This document shows, piece after piece, positions 50,201 to 61,503 of a DNA stretch of 64,000 bases. The stretch is from contig OY755172.1 in NCBI GenBank assembly GCA_963576735.1, positions 4,774,001 through 4,838,000 on the forward strand, in the 5' to 3' direction. The translations under genes were made by a program, and so were the position numbers. A model generated the notes under the pieces. It searched no databases, had not been told where the DNA came from, and worked only from the letters and a program-made list of their open reading frames with translations. This DNA comes from Bedellia somnulentella (lineage: Eukaryota > Arthropoda > Insecta > Lepidoptera > Bedelliidae). Position 1 is the first letter of the stretch. Each line of letters begins with the position of its first letter.

Positions 50201-52350
50201 TCTCAACTCAGAGCTGGTCACAAAGATGGTTAAATGAAGGATATTTAGCAATGAGTTTACAATTAACAGCCATTAATAAATCTTACTTTTTCAACAACCC
50301 TAGAGACTTGGTCATCAGTTATTCCGGATTTTATGTCAATTGGTTCATAGGTGATGGCATCGGGATTCTCGGCAGCAACATCTTCAATATTAACTCCACC
50401 TTGGGATGATGCTATTATTACTGGACCCTGTAGGCAAAAACAAAACCTTCATTTTACTCTTAATTAAATCATAATAATGCTAAGAATGATAAGACATTAT
50501 TTTCATGTAATTAAATAAAAAATCTTATAGAGATAGTTTCTTCTATTTCCAGTGATCTGATTTGATGAGTTTGTGAAGGTTATCGTAAAATGGACAAAAG
50601 ACATCTCATGCAACATATAATTCTCAGGCTATTTTATACAACTACGACTTTGTTTGTTGTGACACTATACCTAGTTTCTATAGTTCAGGCATGATTGTGA
50701 ACTAAACATCTGATCATCCAAAAATCATTTCATTTCAATCATTTCATTCTCTTCTTAGGGCTCACTCATATAATAAAAGACATCCCTGGAGAAAAATTCA
50801 AAATTTGTAGGTATAGTAGTTTCAGCTGTGGTGGATTCGAAGTCAGTAAGATGTGTGCAGTAATATACCACTGAATTTAAATTCATTCAATAACTATAAT
50901 CTTAATATAATAACTGAACAACTAAATTATAGATTGTTAACTTATATCTATGTAATGGCAATGGAGCCAAACTTGTTTTTTTTTTATGAAACTGTAGCTT
51001 GTTAAATAAATAAAACATTATTATTATTTAACTTAAAAAGTTAATGGGTAAAGTTAAATACATTTTTTTTAAATGAAATGAAAATCTATATTTATTCTTT
51101 AAGTCATATCAACAACATCTAACATACTAAAGAATTTGAAAATAATCAAAATGTATAAATTTTCATAGTGATGCCGTTAATTGAATCAATAAAAAATTAA
51201 ATACTTTTAACAACTTACATTGAAACTTCTTTCCATCATAATAGCCACATAGTACTCTCTGCGAGGGAACTTCCTCTCGGTGATCATCACCATGTTACAA
51301 ATGCGGCCAGCAGCACCAGTTTGTTTAGTCACCAAGAACTGGTTCAGCATTTGGCCAGCAATCTCACCAGCTTTTTCAGGCCTACAACACACAACCTACT
51401 GTCATATCACTAATTAATTGGTTTATAAAAAACAAGCACTGACTGAATATTTTTATGATATGTTTATCATGAAATGGTGTAGAACAATGCTAGCATATGG
51501 GGCATTAGGTCAAGGTGCAGATGGGATAAATTTTGCCCAAATCTAGAGCATAGGAGAATATGAATTGTTTTTTATAGATAACTGTATCTAAATAAACAAT
51601 GTTAATTTTGTATAATTGCTAACAATTTGTAAACTTACTTAAAACTTCCAATAAATAAGAAAAATGTTTCACTCACGATTCCACCATTCTCACTCCTCCT
51701 TTCAAGCCATTTTTGAAAGAGCCCTTCCCTCGACCACCAGCTAATACCTGCAAAAATATCCATTTTCAAAGTTCTTCTTGCTAAACAAAATTTATCATGA
51801 GGTAAAATAAACAATCCAAGTCTGTTATCATAACATTAACATACCTGAGCCTTCAAGACGATGTCCTTCGAGTTGAGTTCTTGGGCAAACTTGAGTGCTT
51901 CAGCTTGTGTTTTAGCGACATTGAATTTAGGAACTGGGATACCATTATCTCGTAATAGTGTGTAGCTGACATACTCGTGAACATTCAAGTGGCGCACTTG
52001 TTGCTTGTTCGGATTATTATTCGCAGCAGACACAGATAGAATCTAAACATCATAAACTAAATTAAAACAAATTTGCAAAGAACAAGAATTAATTTAAAAA
52101 ACTTATGACGTAACTACATCACTGAAACATTTTAGAGAGGCAAGGACAAATTTATAAATAAACGTTTTTAAACAAAGAACTGCAGATCATTGCTCAAGTG
52201 GATAAATTGATTATTCAACGTCGGCCTAGAGACTGTTTTTATTCACCAGACTAATAAAAGCAAATATGTTCAACATTAGCGTACCTTATTCCAATTCTTC
52301 GCAAAATTCCTTTCAGCAAGACCAAGGGACCGTGGCAGAAGAGTCGCCAT
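44223..52350 (-). CDS. SUCLA2: Succinyl-CoA synthetase beta subunit, ADP-forming type, mitochondrial
   Basis: TCA-cycle enzyme in the mitochondrial matrix: succinyl-CoA + ADP + Pi to succinate + ATP + CoA, together with the alpha subunit. Exons in transcript order: 52285-52350, 51845-52042, 51677-51747, 51219-51381, 50287-50427, 49448-49574, 47664-47807, 46791-46918, 45421-45573 and 44223-44402. Phases agree, giving 456 residues, the usual family length. It starts [20 protein letters not shown], an Arg-containing presequence without acids near the start. The ATP-grasp part follows ([41 protein letters not shown]), then the CoA-ligase domain with [22 protein letters not shown] and the phosphate-binding loop [15 protein letters not shown]2 rather than SUCLG2 is preferred from overall wording. 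No broken motifs. Introns hold many SINEs. Confidence 0.95.
44489..44735 (+). mobile_element. SINE, diverged
   Basis: Carries GTGATTTTTGGGCGATGTGA, the GACCCATCACCAACC block and the CCATGAGTATATGTATG tail. The head contains a short tandem repeat (GTGGGTGTTGTAAATG). Confidence 0.72.
45312..45400 (+). mobile_element. SINE 3' fragment, diverged
   Basis: AAGTTCCAGGAGTAGCTAAG, AAGCTCTGGCTGACTCTTCG and a decayed tail match the family's last third. It ends about 20 bp from the SUCLA2 exon 45421-45573, beyond that exon's donor. Confidence 0.55.
45806..45952 (+). mobile_element. RTE LINE 3' end fragment
   Basis: KNKRAC- and [16 protein letters not shown] blocks and GACGTGAGTGAGTGTATG tail, with frame breaks. 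Antisense to SUCLA2. Confidence 0.8.
46312..46557 (+). mobile_element. SINE, full length
   Basis: From GGCTGTGTAGTGTCGGCTTA to an ATGTATGTATGTA tail, directly followed head to tail by a second copy. Confidence 0.85.
46558..46733 (+). mobile_element. SINE, 5'-truncated, in tandem with the previous copy
   Basis: Begins at TTGGGGCTTTTTATTGGATT, well inside the element, straight after the first copy's tail. It ends GCCGTGAGTATAAGTATGTA about 57 bp from the SUCLA2 exon 46791-46918. Confidence 0.82.
46953..47178 (+). mobile_element. RTE LINE 3' end fragment
   Basis: Begins at the [28 protein letters not shown] part and ends in GGCGTGAGTATATGTATGTA. Its 5' edge is about 35 bp from the acceptor of the SUCLA2 exon 46791-46918, so it sits at or beside the branch-point region. 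Confidence 0.85.
47942..48184 (-). mobile_element. SINE, full length, antisense
   Basis: GCATGCATATACTCACGGCT to GCCGACACTACACAGC, well preserved, in a SUCLA2 intron (same direction as the gene). Confidence 0.88.
48185..49147. other. SUCLA2 intron segment
   Basis: No gene content. It holds a truncated antisense SINE fragment at 48866-48932 (CTATACTCACGGATG, GGGGTAGCCAAAG, GTTGAGTGGGG). Confidence 0.5.
49148..49393 (-). mobile_element. SINE, full length, antisense
   Basis: CATACATATACTCACGGCTA to CCGACACTACACAGCA. It ends about 55 bp from the SUCLA2 exon 49448-49574. Confidence 0.88.
49726..49966 (-). mobile_element. SINE, full length, antisense
   Basis: Same family, with a short deletion near the tail (ACGGCTATTCCCTAAACGGG). 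The tail units are CACA-like rather than ATGT. Confidence 0.85.
50055..50260 (-). mobile_element. SINE, decayed, antisense
   Basis: Tail side (AACATACATACATATGATCT, ATGGTAGCCAAAGC) is clear to about 50145. The continuation (GGTCACAAAGATGG, GCAATGAG) is faint and split by about 65 bp of other sequence. Confidence 0.55.
50430..51218. other. SUCLA2 intron, no recognised content
   Basis: AT-rich intron with no element or exon that I can identify. Confidence 0.45.
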
Positions 52351-53089
52351 TTTCAATTCAAGTAAATTTCAGGGCCCAAAGGTTAAAATCCCCTTGATTT
52401 CGTGATAATAAAATTTATCGTGGTAATGGAAGATGAAACACCCTTGAAAAAAACTGGCTGACTGATGACTGATTGGTGATTGATGTCATTGATGTTGATA
52501 TAGAGTGACAGATAAAGAAATGAACTGATTGACGTGGGCGATTGACTGAACTGGTCTAAATGTCAACCTATACATATAAAGCAAAGTTGATATTATCCAA
52601 TTACAATAGGAATATTTTATCCGTCACGTTTTCATTTATCCAAGTAGCTATCAAATAGATTAGACCCCAAATTCAGACCAAGTTCTTCAATTAAAACTAA
52701 ATATGGAACCCTTCTTCGTTACGCATGCAGTTTCATTAAAATCATGTATAGTGCCAATGGCGGGCTAGAACTAGAGATATGTTATATTAATCGATTTAGG
52801 AAAAACTAACATATCTAGTTTTAAATGCCACGTTTTCACGGCATTGTAGTAAAAAGTCGCAGTAGTTCAGGCAGGCAGTTCTTGACGGAGGTCAAACAAC
52901 AGCTGTCACGCGATTAACGCTCATTTTAAAAATTGTAGCATAGCTAACTTGGTGGAACCAATTCTGAGCTCGAACCCAAATTCTATGTGTTTATAGTTCA
53001 GTGACCGAATACAATGCTATAATGAAAAATAATTTGAGTCTTAGATTTCCGTACTATTTCTAAAATTGGCTGGTAATGCCATTAAAAAA
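52351..53089. other. SUCLA2 upstream region
   Basis: 5'UTR and promoter side of SUCLA2. The ATG complement at 52348-52350 is preceded by a TTTCAAT-type leader on the minus strand. No defensible promoter motif and no coding sequence. Confidence 0.4.
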
Positions 53090-53263
53090 AAACATACATA
53101 TGCTCAGGGCTATATTTCCCTAGAAGGGGTAGCCAGAGCTAAGGAATCACAAATTCCTCAGCCACTTTTGGCAGTTGAGTGGGGACAAGATGGTAAGGTT
53201 TTTGGTGATGGGTCTCCAACCGCATCGCCCAAAAATCCAATAAAAAGCCCCTATACCCTTAGT
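53090..53263 (-). mobile_element. SINE, antisense, head truncated
   Basis: AACATACATATGCTCAGGGC to ACCCTTAGTT. The first part of the element is missing. It is followed near 53310-53335 by an (AT)n microsatellite. Lies just downstream of the DXO stop. Confidence 0.8.
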
Positions 53264-53465
53264 TAAAAAAAACAAACTTTTTATTACTCTTTTATTATTA
53301 GAATTAAAATATTAATATATATATATATATATATAATGGATAGATCACAAATACTTAATAATACAATACAAATATCTGTTAATAATTTACATTTTTTTTA
53401 ATAATTACATTTCTACCTAGCTTCATCTATTAATCACATATATTTGTGAATTAATAAAACTGTCT

Positions 53466-56400
53466 TTATAGCAATGGAGTTTTGAATGAGTCAGTAAACC
53501 ATTCAGGGAGGATGGGATCACTTTCACAGCTATTTACATTGGTTACTCTCACAGGTAACCTAGGACTCCATTCAAAATCTAACGATATCATGGGAAGGGA
53601 TTGAATTTTCTTGACAGCTGCCTCTCCATGTTTCCTTCTGATTTCTTTAGCAAAACACCTCTTCACGTATGTCATAAATGTATCCAGAAAATTCAAACAA
53701 ACATTAGGATTCCAAAATCTCTGTAATATAAATATTAAAATCTTTATAGACCAGTCAGAGAAAGTACTGTCCCTGATGCAGATAGGCATGGATTTAATAC
53801 TGAATGACAGTTGACTACATGAAATGTAGTCACACCCAAAGATAATTATAAGATAAGATAATTTTATACTCTCAGCATATGAGCTTAATGGGTGCAATAT
53901 TCAGAGTAGTATAAACTCATACTTCCTGGATACTGATAAAATAGTTTTTTGCTCATTTTTTAGAATGTTACTTCTTTATTCCGATTCTCTCTTAGGCTGA
54001 ACCAAATGCTGGTGGTCTGATGTTTCAACATTACAGTATAAAGAAAATGATATTGGTTATGATTTAATCTATTGAGCATTACTTGATAGGTAAGATAAAA
54101 CAGTAAACATGTTGTACCATGATGAATGAAATATTGTATGATTAAATGTTATTACCTTTGACATTTTTGGTAAATCTTTTATTTTAAATTCTTTTAATTC
54201 CTCCACAATGCCTTCATCATTTCTGAATCCACAAATAATTGTCTCTACACCAGTTAAAAATGATTGACACCACCATTTTTTTGTCTTAAATCGCCTGCAA
54301 TCAAAATAATCTAATATAGTTTATGCTTAGATGCTTTAGTTATTTACTGGCTAATAATTACTTATTTAGAAAACAATTAAAAAGCGTAAGGTTAAATACT
54401 TTGCTCCTTTTCTACTTATCCTACTAACCTGAAGCTGTTTTGTTGATTTGGTGACTCAATATGTTTATTAGTTTTCAGTTCAATGAATTCTTTGTCTCTC
54501 AAATAATGAATAGTTTCCTGAACACCCCAATCTTTTGAAGGAGGACTGGAGACATTACCTTTACATATAATACCATCCATTTCAGCTGGATAAACCATTT
54601 TGTGATTATTAAGACTTGTGGTGAAAACAAGTGAAAATTCACCACTTTCCTCTAATGGTGCATTAGCATTAGGTTGTAGACCAGGACCATCTGAAATATT
54701 TGTCACATGATATAAATAAGTATAGGTTTATGAATAATACAAGTAACATATTAATATATTTTTTGACCAAATGTCACATAACATAACTATATTGTTATAA
54801 CCATTATTATGTTTTGCCCTACAAGAACTGTAGTAAAAAGCATTTCTCACAATAAGAATATTTGTTTAATCTCCCTAGAACATAAGAAGAGTCTATTTTA
54901 ATTTTACTTTGTGATAATATGTTCATTTACAGATTACAATATATATTTTTCATTATATATTATATAGCTGTGTAGAGTATAGCATATAGCAATAGCACTA
55001 TCCCATTGCTTCCGGTGGATGTATGTAAGAGGCAACTAACGGCATTTGAGCTTTTAAGGGATTTTTGGATAATTTGGTTCGAGACCCATCAGTCCCATCA
55101 CCAACAACTCTCCAAGTGGCTGAGGAATTTCTAATTCCCTTGCTCTGGCTACCTCTTCTAAGGATTTATAGCCATGAGTATATGTGTGTATTTTTTATTG
55201 TTATATAAATAAAATACAAAATATATTAACCCTTCAGGCCTGGACCATTAAATAATTGCTTTATTAATCTGATATTAAACATTGCACGCCAATCACGTAA
55301 GTTGCTGAAATTGAACATATTATAGACTGGCTATCAAATCAGAACCACTTGACGGATTTTTGTACTGTAAACTGATTTTTACTGAGGAATAAATGTACTA
55401 TTTACTGAAGTAAATAAAATAGACATTGACTGAATTGATATTTTTTACGAGGTAATTAATACAACAGCAGACTGCTTGCCACTGAAAACCTTCTTCTAAG
55501 CCATAACACCACTATAACTAAATAGCAATTAGATTGCTGGGTTCAGGAATATATTTACTCCCTTTTCAAAGTGTTTAATTCGTAGCTTTCATGCAATAAA
55601 TAAAAGAAATAGTCGAATGGAACAAATTTGTGAGCACAAACACACCAAAAAAATTTCCAATGAAACAATGGTTGAGTTTCATTTGCCAATTTCTTTTTTT
55701 ATTTTTATGGCATGACACTAACAACAAGTTTAGACAGGTTACAAATGTAACTCGTTGTAGAATAAACCAAAGTTCCCTATTCAAAAATCAACTCTATCAA
55801 ATAGAAAGCAATGTTTAAATTTTTCAAGCCAGCAGGCTGGCAGGACTCTAGACACGATTGATGAATTTTGACAGCCAGCCCACCAGCAGGCTCTCATTAC
55901 TCAAGGGGTTAAACATGACTTAGTTTTGAGTTGTCTGAAATTTTTGATGTCTGGAGTTTATTACAATCTCTCAGGAAATAAGAGGTTTAACCTATAGTTT
56001 ACCTGCTAAAATATACTGCTCAAACTTATATCCCCAATAGGTGCATTGCTTTTCTCTTTGGGACATATTCTTTAACCTCATCAGTTTTTGTTCAGTATTT
56101 CTTGCACAAAGAAAAATATCTCCATTGAATAGTGTGGCTGTGATTTTCCATGGTTCTTGATTCTCATATGGAGTACAGGCTATACATGTCAACAAACCTC
56201 GATAACAAAAAAACCTGGCTGTCTCAATATTATTATTACAGGTAAAGATAAACAGCTCCTTTCGTTCCAGCAGATATTGTAATAGGTGAGTGATTTTTTC
56301 ATTCAAATCTTTAAATTTTTCTTTTCCTTCATCGAAATGCAAATTCAAATCAAACTTAACGTCACATTCAGGAATATTTTCTACAAATTTCAGACCTCTG

Positions 56401-56519
56401 CAATCACCATGATATTGTCTTTTATCATCTAAACTCATATAACCAACAATATCTGGCCGCTTGAAGTTGGGGAAGGGTCTTTGATAGATGTCCGGTGAAA
56501 CATATAGTTCAGAATGCAT
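53466..56519 (-). CDS. DXO: Decapping and exoribonuclease, DXO/Rai1 family
   Basis: Enzyme that removes aberrant or non-canonical 5' caps and degrades the RNA 5' to 3'. Exons in transcript order: 56003-56519, 54429-54690, 54156-54294 and 53466-53720, giving 390 residues, close to the family's usual 390-400. The start chosen is the ATG at 56519 (MHSELYVSPDIYQRPFPNF); a longer frame upstream opens only with GTG. Motifs: RGLLTCIACTPYE in the N-terminal half, then the metal-binding AEMDGI and FIELKTN (the E-x-D and E-hydrophobic-K pair of the active site), KWWCQSFLTGVE with IICGFR, and a C-terminal ISLDFEWSP. All junctions are GT-AG in phase. Head to head with the claudin-like gene at 57323. Drosophila cutoff belongs to the same family, but orthology is not tested. 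Confidence 0.9.
54964..55190 (+). mobile_element. SINE
   Basis: TAGCTGTGTAGAGTATAGCA (diverged head), then TTCCGGTGGATGTATGTAAG and GCCATGAGTATATGTGTG. In the first DXO intron, antisense to the gene. Confidence 0.8.
55191..56002. other. DXO intron, no recognised content
   Basis: AT-rich sequence with overlapping chance frames on both strands (55575-55818). No family resemblance. Confidence 0.45.
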
Positions 56520-57322
56520 TGTTGCAATAACAATATTAAATATATCCACGCACGTACCTTGGAAAGTCCATCAAACCATTGATATAATCATAGAGTAAAG
56601 TAATACACTGGGATATAATCTATTAATTAAGTAAGATATCTTTCAGTTAAGTTAGTTCAGTATATATTTGAAATAAAATATAGTGCGTGTTTGAGAATGC
56701 GATAAATTAGATTACCTAACTAAAACAAAGACAAAGCTAGATTAACAACAACAAATATACGATCATTGTCAAACAAAACTTGGTCAAAACTCCAAAGTTA
56801 ACAAGTTAATCACAACACAGCAACACACTAACCACTAACCCCCTGGTCCGAATGACGCCGTCAGCGCTAATATCGATGTCATCGATATTTTCCGGTCCGA
56901 TTCAATTATCGCGCTAAAAGTGATACATTCCAGTACTTCTTCATCAGCGCGTCTATCGAATCGGGACGCATTTTGTAATCGCTCTTGGTTGTTCAATTAT
57001 TTTTTTCTTAAATGGCCTTATCACATCTTATCTACCTACCTACTTATATTTTATTATCACGCACGACCATCACAACAGGCCAACTTGGATTTGCAGTGTC
57101 TTCCAGGTAGATTTTATACTCGGATCAATGTAAACGCGGCATTACATTAGTGAGTATGTTTGAATTGGGCTGGGCTGTGGGCTGGGCACTGACATTACAA
57201 AAGACAACTGTTTTGGTTCTGCAATTTTTAATTTTTATGTATGAAAACTATAATATTTTAACATAAATCCAATCAAATAATAAAGCGGACTCTTCACATT
57301 AAGCTGTAGTATCTGGGTAGCA
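56520..57322. promoter_or_regulatory. Shared divergent promoter region of DXO and claudin-like gene
   Basis: About 0.8 kb between two divergent start codons, free of recognised transposons. It contains ATATCGATGTCATCGATATT near 56871-56890, a near-palindrome with ATCGAT cores. A bidirectional promoter is inferred from layout only. Confidence 0.4.
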
Positions 57323-60300
57323 ATGGTGACTAAATCAAAAACAAGTTTATTTGCTTTAGGATTCTATGTGTTCTCATCATCGTTTATTTTGATCGCTTTT
57401 GTTAGTCCTTACTGGCTAGTTACAAATGGCACTCTTAAAAATCCGAAGTTTATAAGATTAGGTAAGTATTATGCTTCATATTCATACAATGATTTTTGGT
57501 TTCTTGACTTAAGTCGTGGTGATCACAGCTGGGCCCGGATACCGTGGGGTCTTTGCCAAGTGAGGGCAACTTGAAGTGTAATATACCAAATAAAGTTGCT
57601 TTTATACACAACACAAGTCACTGTCATGTACTTTCTTTAGTTTGCGTTAACTTGATCCATATCATCATCATAAACTTGAGAGTGACGCTCTTGTCGGTGT
57701 AACACTCTCCAGTCACTTCTATTTAATGCCAGCTCCTTGATCTCTTGGTAAGACACGACGTCCACCTTTTCTTTGATTTGATCCATATATTCCCTTCTTG
57801 GCCTTCCCCTTCTTTGCTTTCCCTCTATCTTTGCCTCAATGATGTTTCTTATAAATTTGCCATGTCTTATCAAGTGGCCCATCATTTTGCCTCGTCTGTC
57901 TTCAATGATTCTCATCAGCTGTCTCTTTTCCTTCACTCTTTCCAGTACTTCTTCATTGGTTATCATTGTACAGGCAAATCACAAGGTACCCAGGGTAACC
58001 ACTTTCTGGAAAGTCACGGAAGCTTAGTGGTGGTCAGTGAAATTGGGGGGAGTTTTAGTACTTATGAATCAATTACTCCTTTAGTTTTTGAAAGTATTTT
58101 TCTTATTAGCTTATTTAAAGTACATTAATGGTATCATGAAGTGATTTGTTGTAACATTCATACATACATATACTCACGGCTATAAATCCCTAGAAGAGGT
58201 AGCCAGAGCTAAGGAATTAAAAATTCCTCAGCCACTTTTGGAAAGTGCGTAGGGAAAATATGGTAAAATAAAGGTTGTTGGTGATGGTTTTCCAACCGCA
58301 TCGCCCAAAAATCCCTAAAAAAGCCCCAATACCGTTAGTTGCCTCTTACGTACAGCGTACACCCACTGTAAGAAATGGGGTAGTGCTATTTTAAGCTGAC
58401 ACTACACAGCAATTTGTTGTAAGATCATAGATATAGTTTCAATTTTAGGATTTTGGTTCTGAGTTATCTATGGTTGGGTGACATGTCACTTTTAAATAAA
58501 GGTTAATTTAGACCTGCAGTGGCACTAGTAATGATGTGGCATCAAAGTGGGTGGTCTGCGCAACTAATCGCTGAGCATCTGAATAACTCAAATTACCATT
58601 TACTTTTGTATGGCAGCTATCATAGTGTCTAGTTTCTATGGAATCACCAATAAATATATGAAGACAACAATGTTCTGTCCTACAGAAAAGATTTTACAAG
58701 AGCTTTTGATTGTAATTTTTAGTGTTTATATGTTATATTAATAAATGGTATATTCATTATTTACCAAAAACCTTTATTTTTACCATCTTTTCCCCACTTA
58801 ACTTCCTAAAGTGGCTGGGGAATTCATAATTTCTTAGCTCTGGCTACCCCTTCTAGGGAAAAATAGCCGTGAGTATATGCATGTATGTATATATGTATGG
58901 TATATTAAGTTTTTGTTTTTAATGAATAAATTATATGAAAAGAATATTCTAAAGTTTAACCATATTACCTCATGTGGCAAGAATTCCACAATGTCTAGTT
59001 AATAAATTATGAAAATTGATTTATTTATTTGCATTCTCATACATGTACGATCTTATCTGACATTATGCAGAACAAACAAGACCCCATTGGGGCACAAAAA
59101 CAATGAGGTTACTTAAAAGCTAAATACTTATTACTAAACATTATTTAAATATGATTAAAGTAATCTATCATTAATTTTTCAGTTTTTACAATAGAATATA
59201 ATATCAATAATAATAAAAACACTTATCCTAATTATTTATTAAAAGAATTTTTTTTTATTTTTTCTAAACCAAGCAGATTTCTAAGATTATGTTTCATTAG
59301 GTAATTTATTATGTTTTTTTTGTAAGTAAAATATAAATATATACAGGACAGACACATATTACACAGGTCAAGTTAGCCCCAAACTAAGTACAACTTAATG
59401 ACTCGTATTATGGGATACTAATGTAAGAATACATTTAATACTATATTATACAATACAAGACTAAGAAACCATAATTATCAAAACAATATAGAGTATTTGT
59501 AAGTAATATAAATAAAGTAAGTGTAATATTTTTCAGGGCTCTGGGAAGTATGTTTCAATGGATTTGAAGAAGTGCACCATTGGTATGACACTGTTTTTAA
59601 CAGCTGTTGGTGGGTGTTTGAAGAAGAGTTCTACATCATTCATGACATTCTCTTCCCTGCATTCTATATTGCCACTCAGTTCTTCTTCACCGTTTCATTA
59701 TGCTGTGTCCTGCTTGCTGCATTTTTGGTGTATTTGTTCCTCAAGAAAGATAGGGATGATGAACATTATGTGACAGTCTTAGTTACACTTGGGACTACTC
59801 TTGTGATTGGAGGTAAGATAAATCCTTTTTAAACTTGTTTTAGACACCTACATGGCTTTTGTCTAATTGGTACAAACAAAGTTTGACCTGCTGCATTGTT
59901 TGATTCCAATGTTAAGGTAAAATGACTGTACACTGAACACCTGTACCCTGTAGCGTGCAGTGTGTGAGTGTGAGTCTGCCACTCAAAAAGTAAGTCCTGA
60001 CAGATTTTGTACCTGTAATTTCACACTTCTCACATGTTCTGCTCGCTGTCACATGCACCATGCTTTCAGCAAAATGCGGGTACTAAAAATTACAACTATA
60101 TTCTTAATTAATCTGTAGTATTTTCAGGGATATGTAGTGTGAATGTTGAGTTTGCTAGGCGATGTGACTGGAACCCATCACCCACCATCCTTTATTTTTA
60201 TCATTTTGACGTGACAACGTCTTATAAATTGGTTTGCCGGGTGACACTTCAAGAAACTGCGTTACGCTCCGCTCACTTTATGTGCTCACAATGAGAGCGT

Positions 60301-61503
60301 GTGAGAGGCACGCGTCCCTTCTACTCGGGCATGGTTAGCCCGCCTAAGAGCGAGAGAGACAGACATAATTTCATCCTTCTTCCTACTGTACCAATGAATA
60401 TTCACATTAAAATTATTTTACCACTCAAAGTCGTTGTCACGTAAAACTTTCGCCCGTATACCGACTTATACAGGCAACCAATTTTTTATTTTTTTCCCTA
60501 CTTAATGTCTAAAAGTAGCTGAGGAAGCTTCTAAAACTGATATTTGAGTTCTTTTTTTCAATATGATAATTTGTGAGATTTTTAACAGCAAAATTTTGAT
60601 GTTAATTAAATTTCACCTTCGTAAAACAAAACTATTCACCACATATTTTAAAACTTTGTATTGAGCATAGCTTGCAATGAAATATTGAGATTTATAGCCC
60701 CTGATTTATTTAATGATTAGGTAGGGTTTTAAAACCAAATTCTTACTTAATAATGTCATGGTTTTCTATGAAAAATAAATTAAAATAACATAATTACATA
60801 CTTACCATCTAAGAAAACCATTGTGGAACACAATAAATCTATTGAGTATTGAGTATTGAACTATAGTTAAAGACTAAAAAAGATTTATTAAATGATATAT
60901 GTATTATATTTACAAAAGTTCCATAGAGCTATGTGCAGAAACCCATTAGCTAATCTAATCTAAAATGGTTTTTCCGGTTTAGTTTAGATGTGTTGTGTTG
61001 CCTTAGAATAGTATTACCCCATTTTTTCTTATGTGTCTTTGTAAAAGGTGAATAAGGGTATTTGGACCTTTAAAGTGATTTTGGGGCTGTGCGGTGGTAG
61101 ATCGATTGTAGACACACCTATATTATACAATCTTTTCCCTACTGCGAAAAGTTGCTCAATGTTTCTTATTCTTAAGCTTCTATGGATTTAAAGCCCTGAC
61201 TACATATGTGTGTATGTGTATGTATGTATTCCAGGTTTCTCAGGACTAATATCAGTAGTGACGTTTGGAGCGCGGGGGGATGGCAGAGACTGGATGCCTC
61301 ATTGGGAGCAGAATGACCTTGGATGGGCATTCGCGCTTGGCGTCATTGGGGTGAACTTCCTCTTCCCAGCGGGCATACTATTCTTAGTGGAGGCGAGGGT
61401 ACAGAAGTACAAAAAACTGCATGAAATGCAAAGTCGTGACCCCTCGTCTTATTCTATGCGTGAAAGGAAAATGGGATATAATGAAGGCCATACCGACATA
61501 TAA
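57323..61503 (+). CDS. Claudin-superfamily four-span membrane protein (septate-junction type)
   Basis: Probable structural protein of insect septate junctions, resembling the pasiflora/fire exit group. Exons 57323-57461, 59537-59812 and 61235-61503 encode 227 residues with matching phases. It starts MVTKSKTSLF. TM1 is at about residues 9-31, ending in SPYW. A large extracellular loop follows, with the claudin-type GLWEVCF (about 47-53) and C-W-W pairs. TM2 lies near 100-125 (TQFFFTVSLCCVLLAAFL). A short cytosolic KKDRDDEH loop, TM3, the GARGDGRDWMPHWE second loop, TM4 (GVIGVNFLFPAGILFLVEAR) and a charged tail ending GHTDI follow. Exact paralogue and role are inferred from overall layout. Both introns contain SINEs, one touching the last acceptor. 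Confidence 0.85.
57640..57965 (-). mobile_element. LINE fragment, RTE-like, second family
   Basis: Encodes EEVLERVKEKRQLM, RRGKMMGHLIRHGKF and KQRRGRPRREYMDQIKEKV, then RSDWRVLHRQ, the C-terminal end of a non-LTR polyprotein related to but different from the main RTE family here. It lies in the first intron of the claudin-like gene, antisense. Confidence 0.8.
58159..58412 (-). mobile_element. SINE, full length, antisense
   Basis: CATACATACATATACTCACG to GCTGACACTACACAGCA, with a short duplication (TACAGCGTACACC) at the cap-side block. Confidence 0.88.
58764..58898 (+). mobile_element. SINE, 5'-truncated
   Basis: Starts CCAAAAACCTTTATTTTTAC and ends GCCGTGAGTATATGCATGTA with ATGT/ATAT units. 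Confidence 0.8.
58900..59536. other. Intron of claudin-like gene, no recognised content
   Basis: Very AT-rich. No exon or element recognised. Confidence 0.45.
60126..60540 (+). mobile_element. SINE, diverged, split by a MITE
   Basis: Left part (GATATGTAGTGTGAATGTTG, AGGCGATGTGACTGGAACCC) and right part (CCCTACTTAATGTCTAAAAG, GTAGCTGAGGAAGC) follow family order but are separated by about 0.27 kb of unrelated sequence. Confidence 0.6.
60205..60446. mobile_element. MITE nested in a SINE
   Basis: TTTTGACGTGACAACGTCTT at the left and AAGTCGTTGTCACGTAAAA at the right are inverted with two differences. The interior is GC-richer (about 60240-60360), non-coding. About 35 bp of unexplained sequence (TATACCGACTTATACAGGCA) lies between its right end and the resumption of the SINE. 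Confidence 0.65.
60985..61231 (+). mobile_element. SINE, diverged, abutting an exon acceptor
   Basis: Decayed copy: GTTGCCTTAGAATAGTATTA and AAGTGATTTTGGGGCTGTGC, then GGATTTAAAGCCCTGACTAC and a TATGTGTGTATGTGTATGTA tail. The tail runs directly into TTCCAG before the last exon of the claudin-like gene. Confidence 0.65.

Noticed and set aside
56520..56549. Earlier start for the DXO frame (MDIFNIVIAT extension).
   Set aside because: The first codon is GTG, not ATG. The ATG at 56519 is the first proper start. An upstream exon with its own ATG and a GTACGT donor near 56555 is possible but unsupported.
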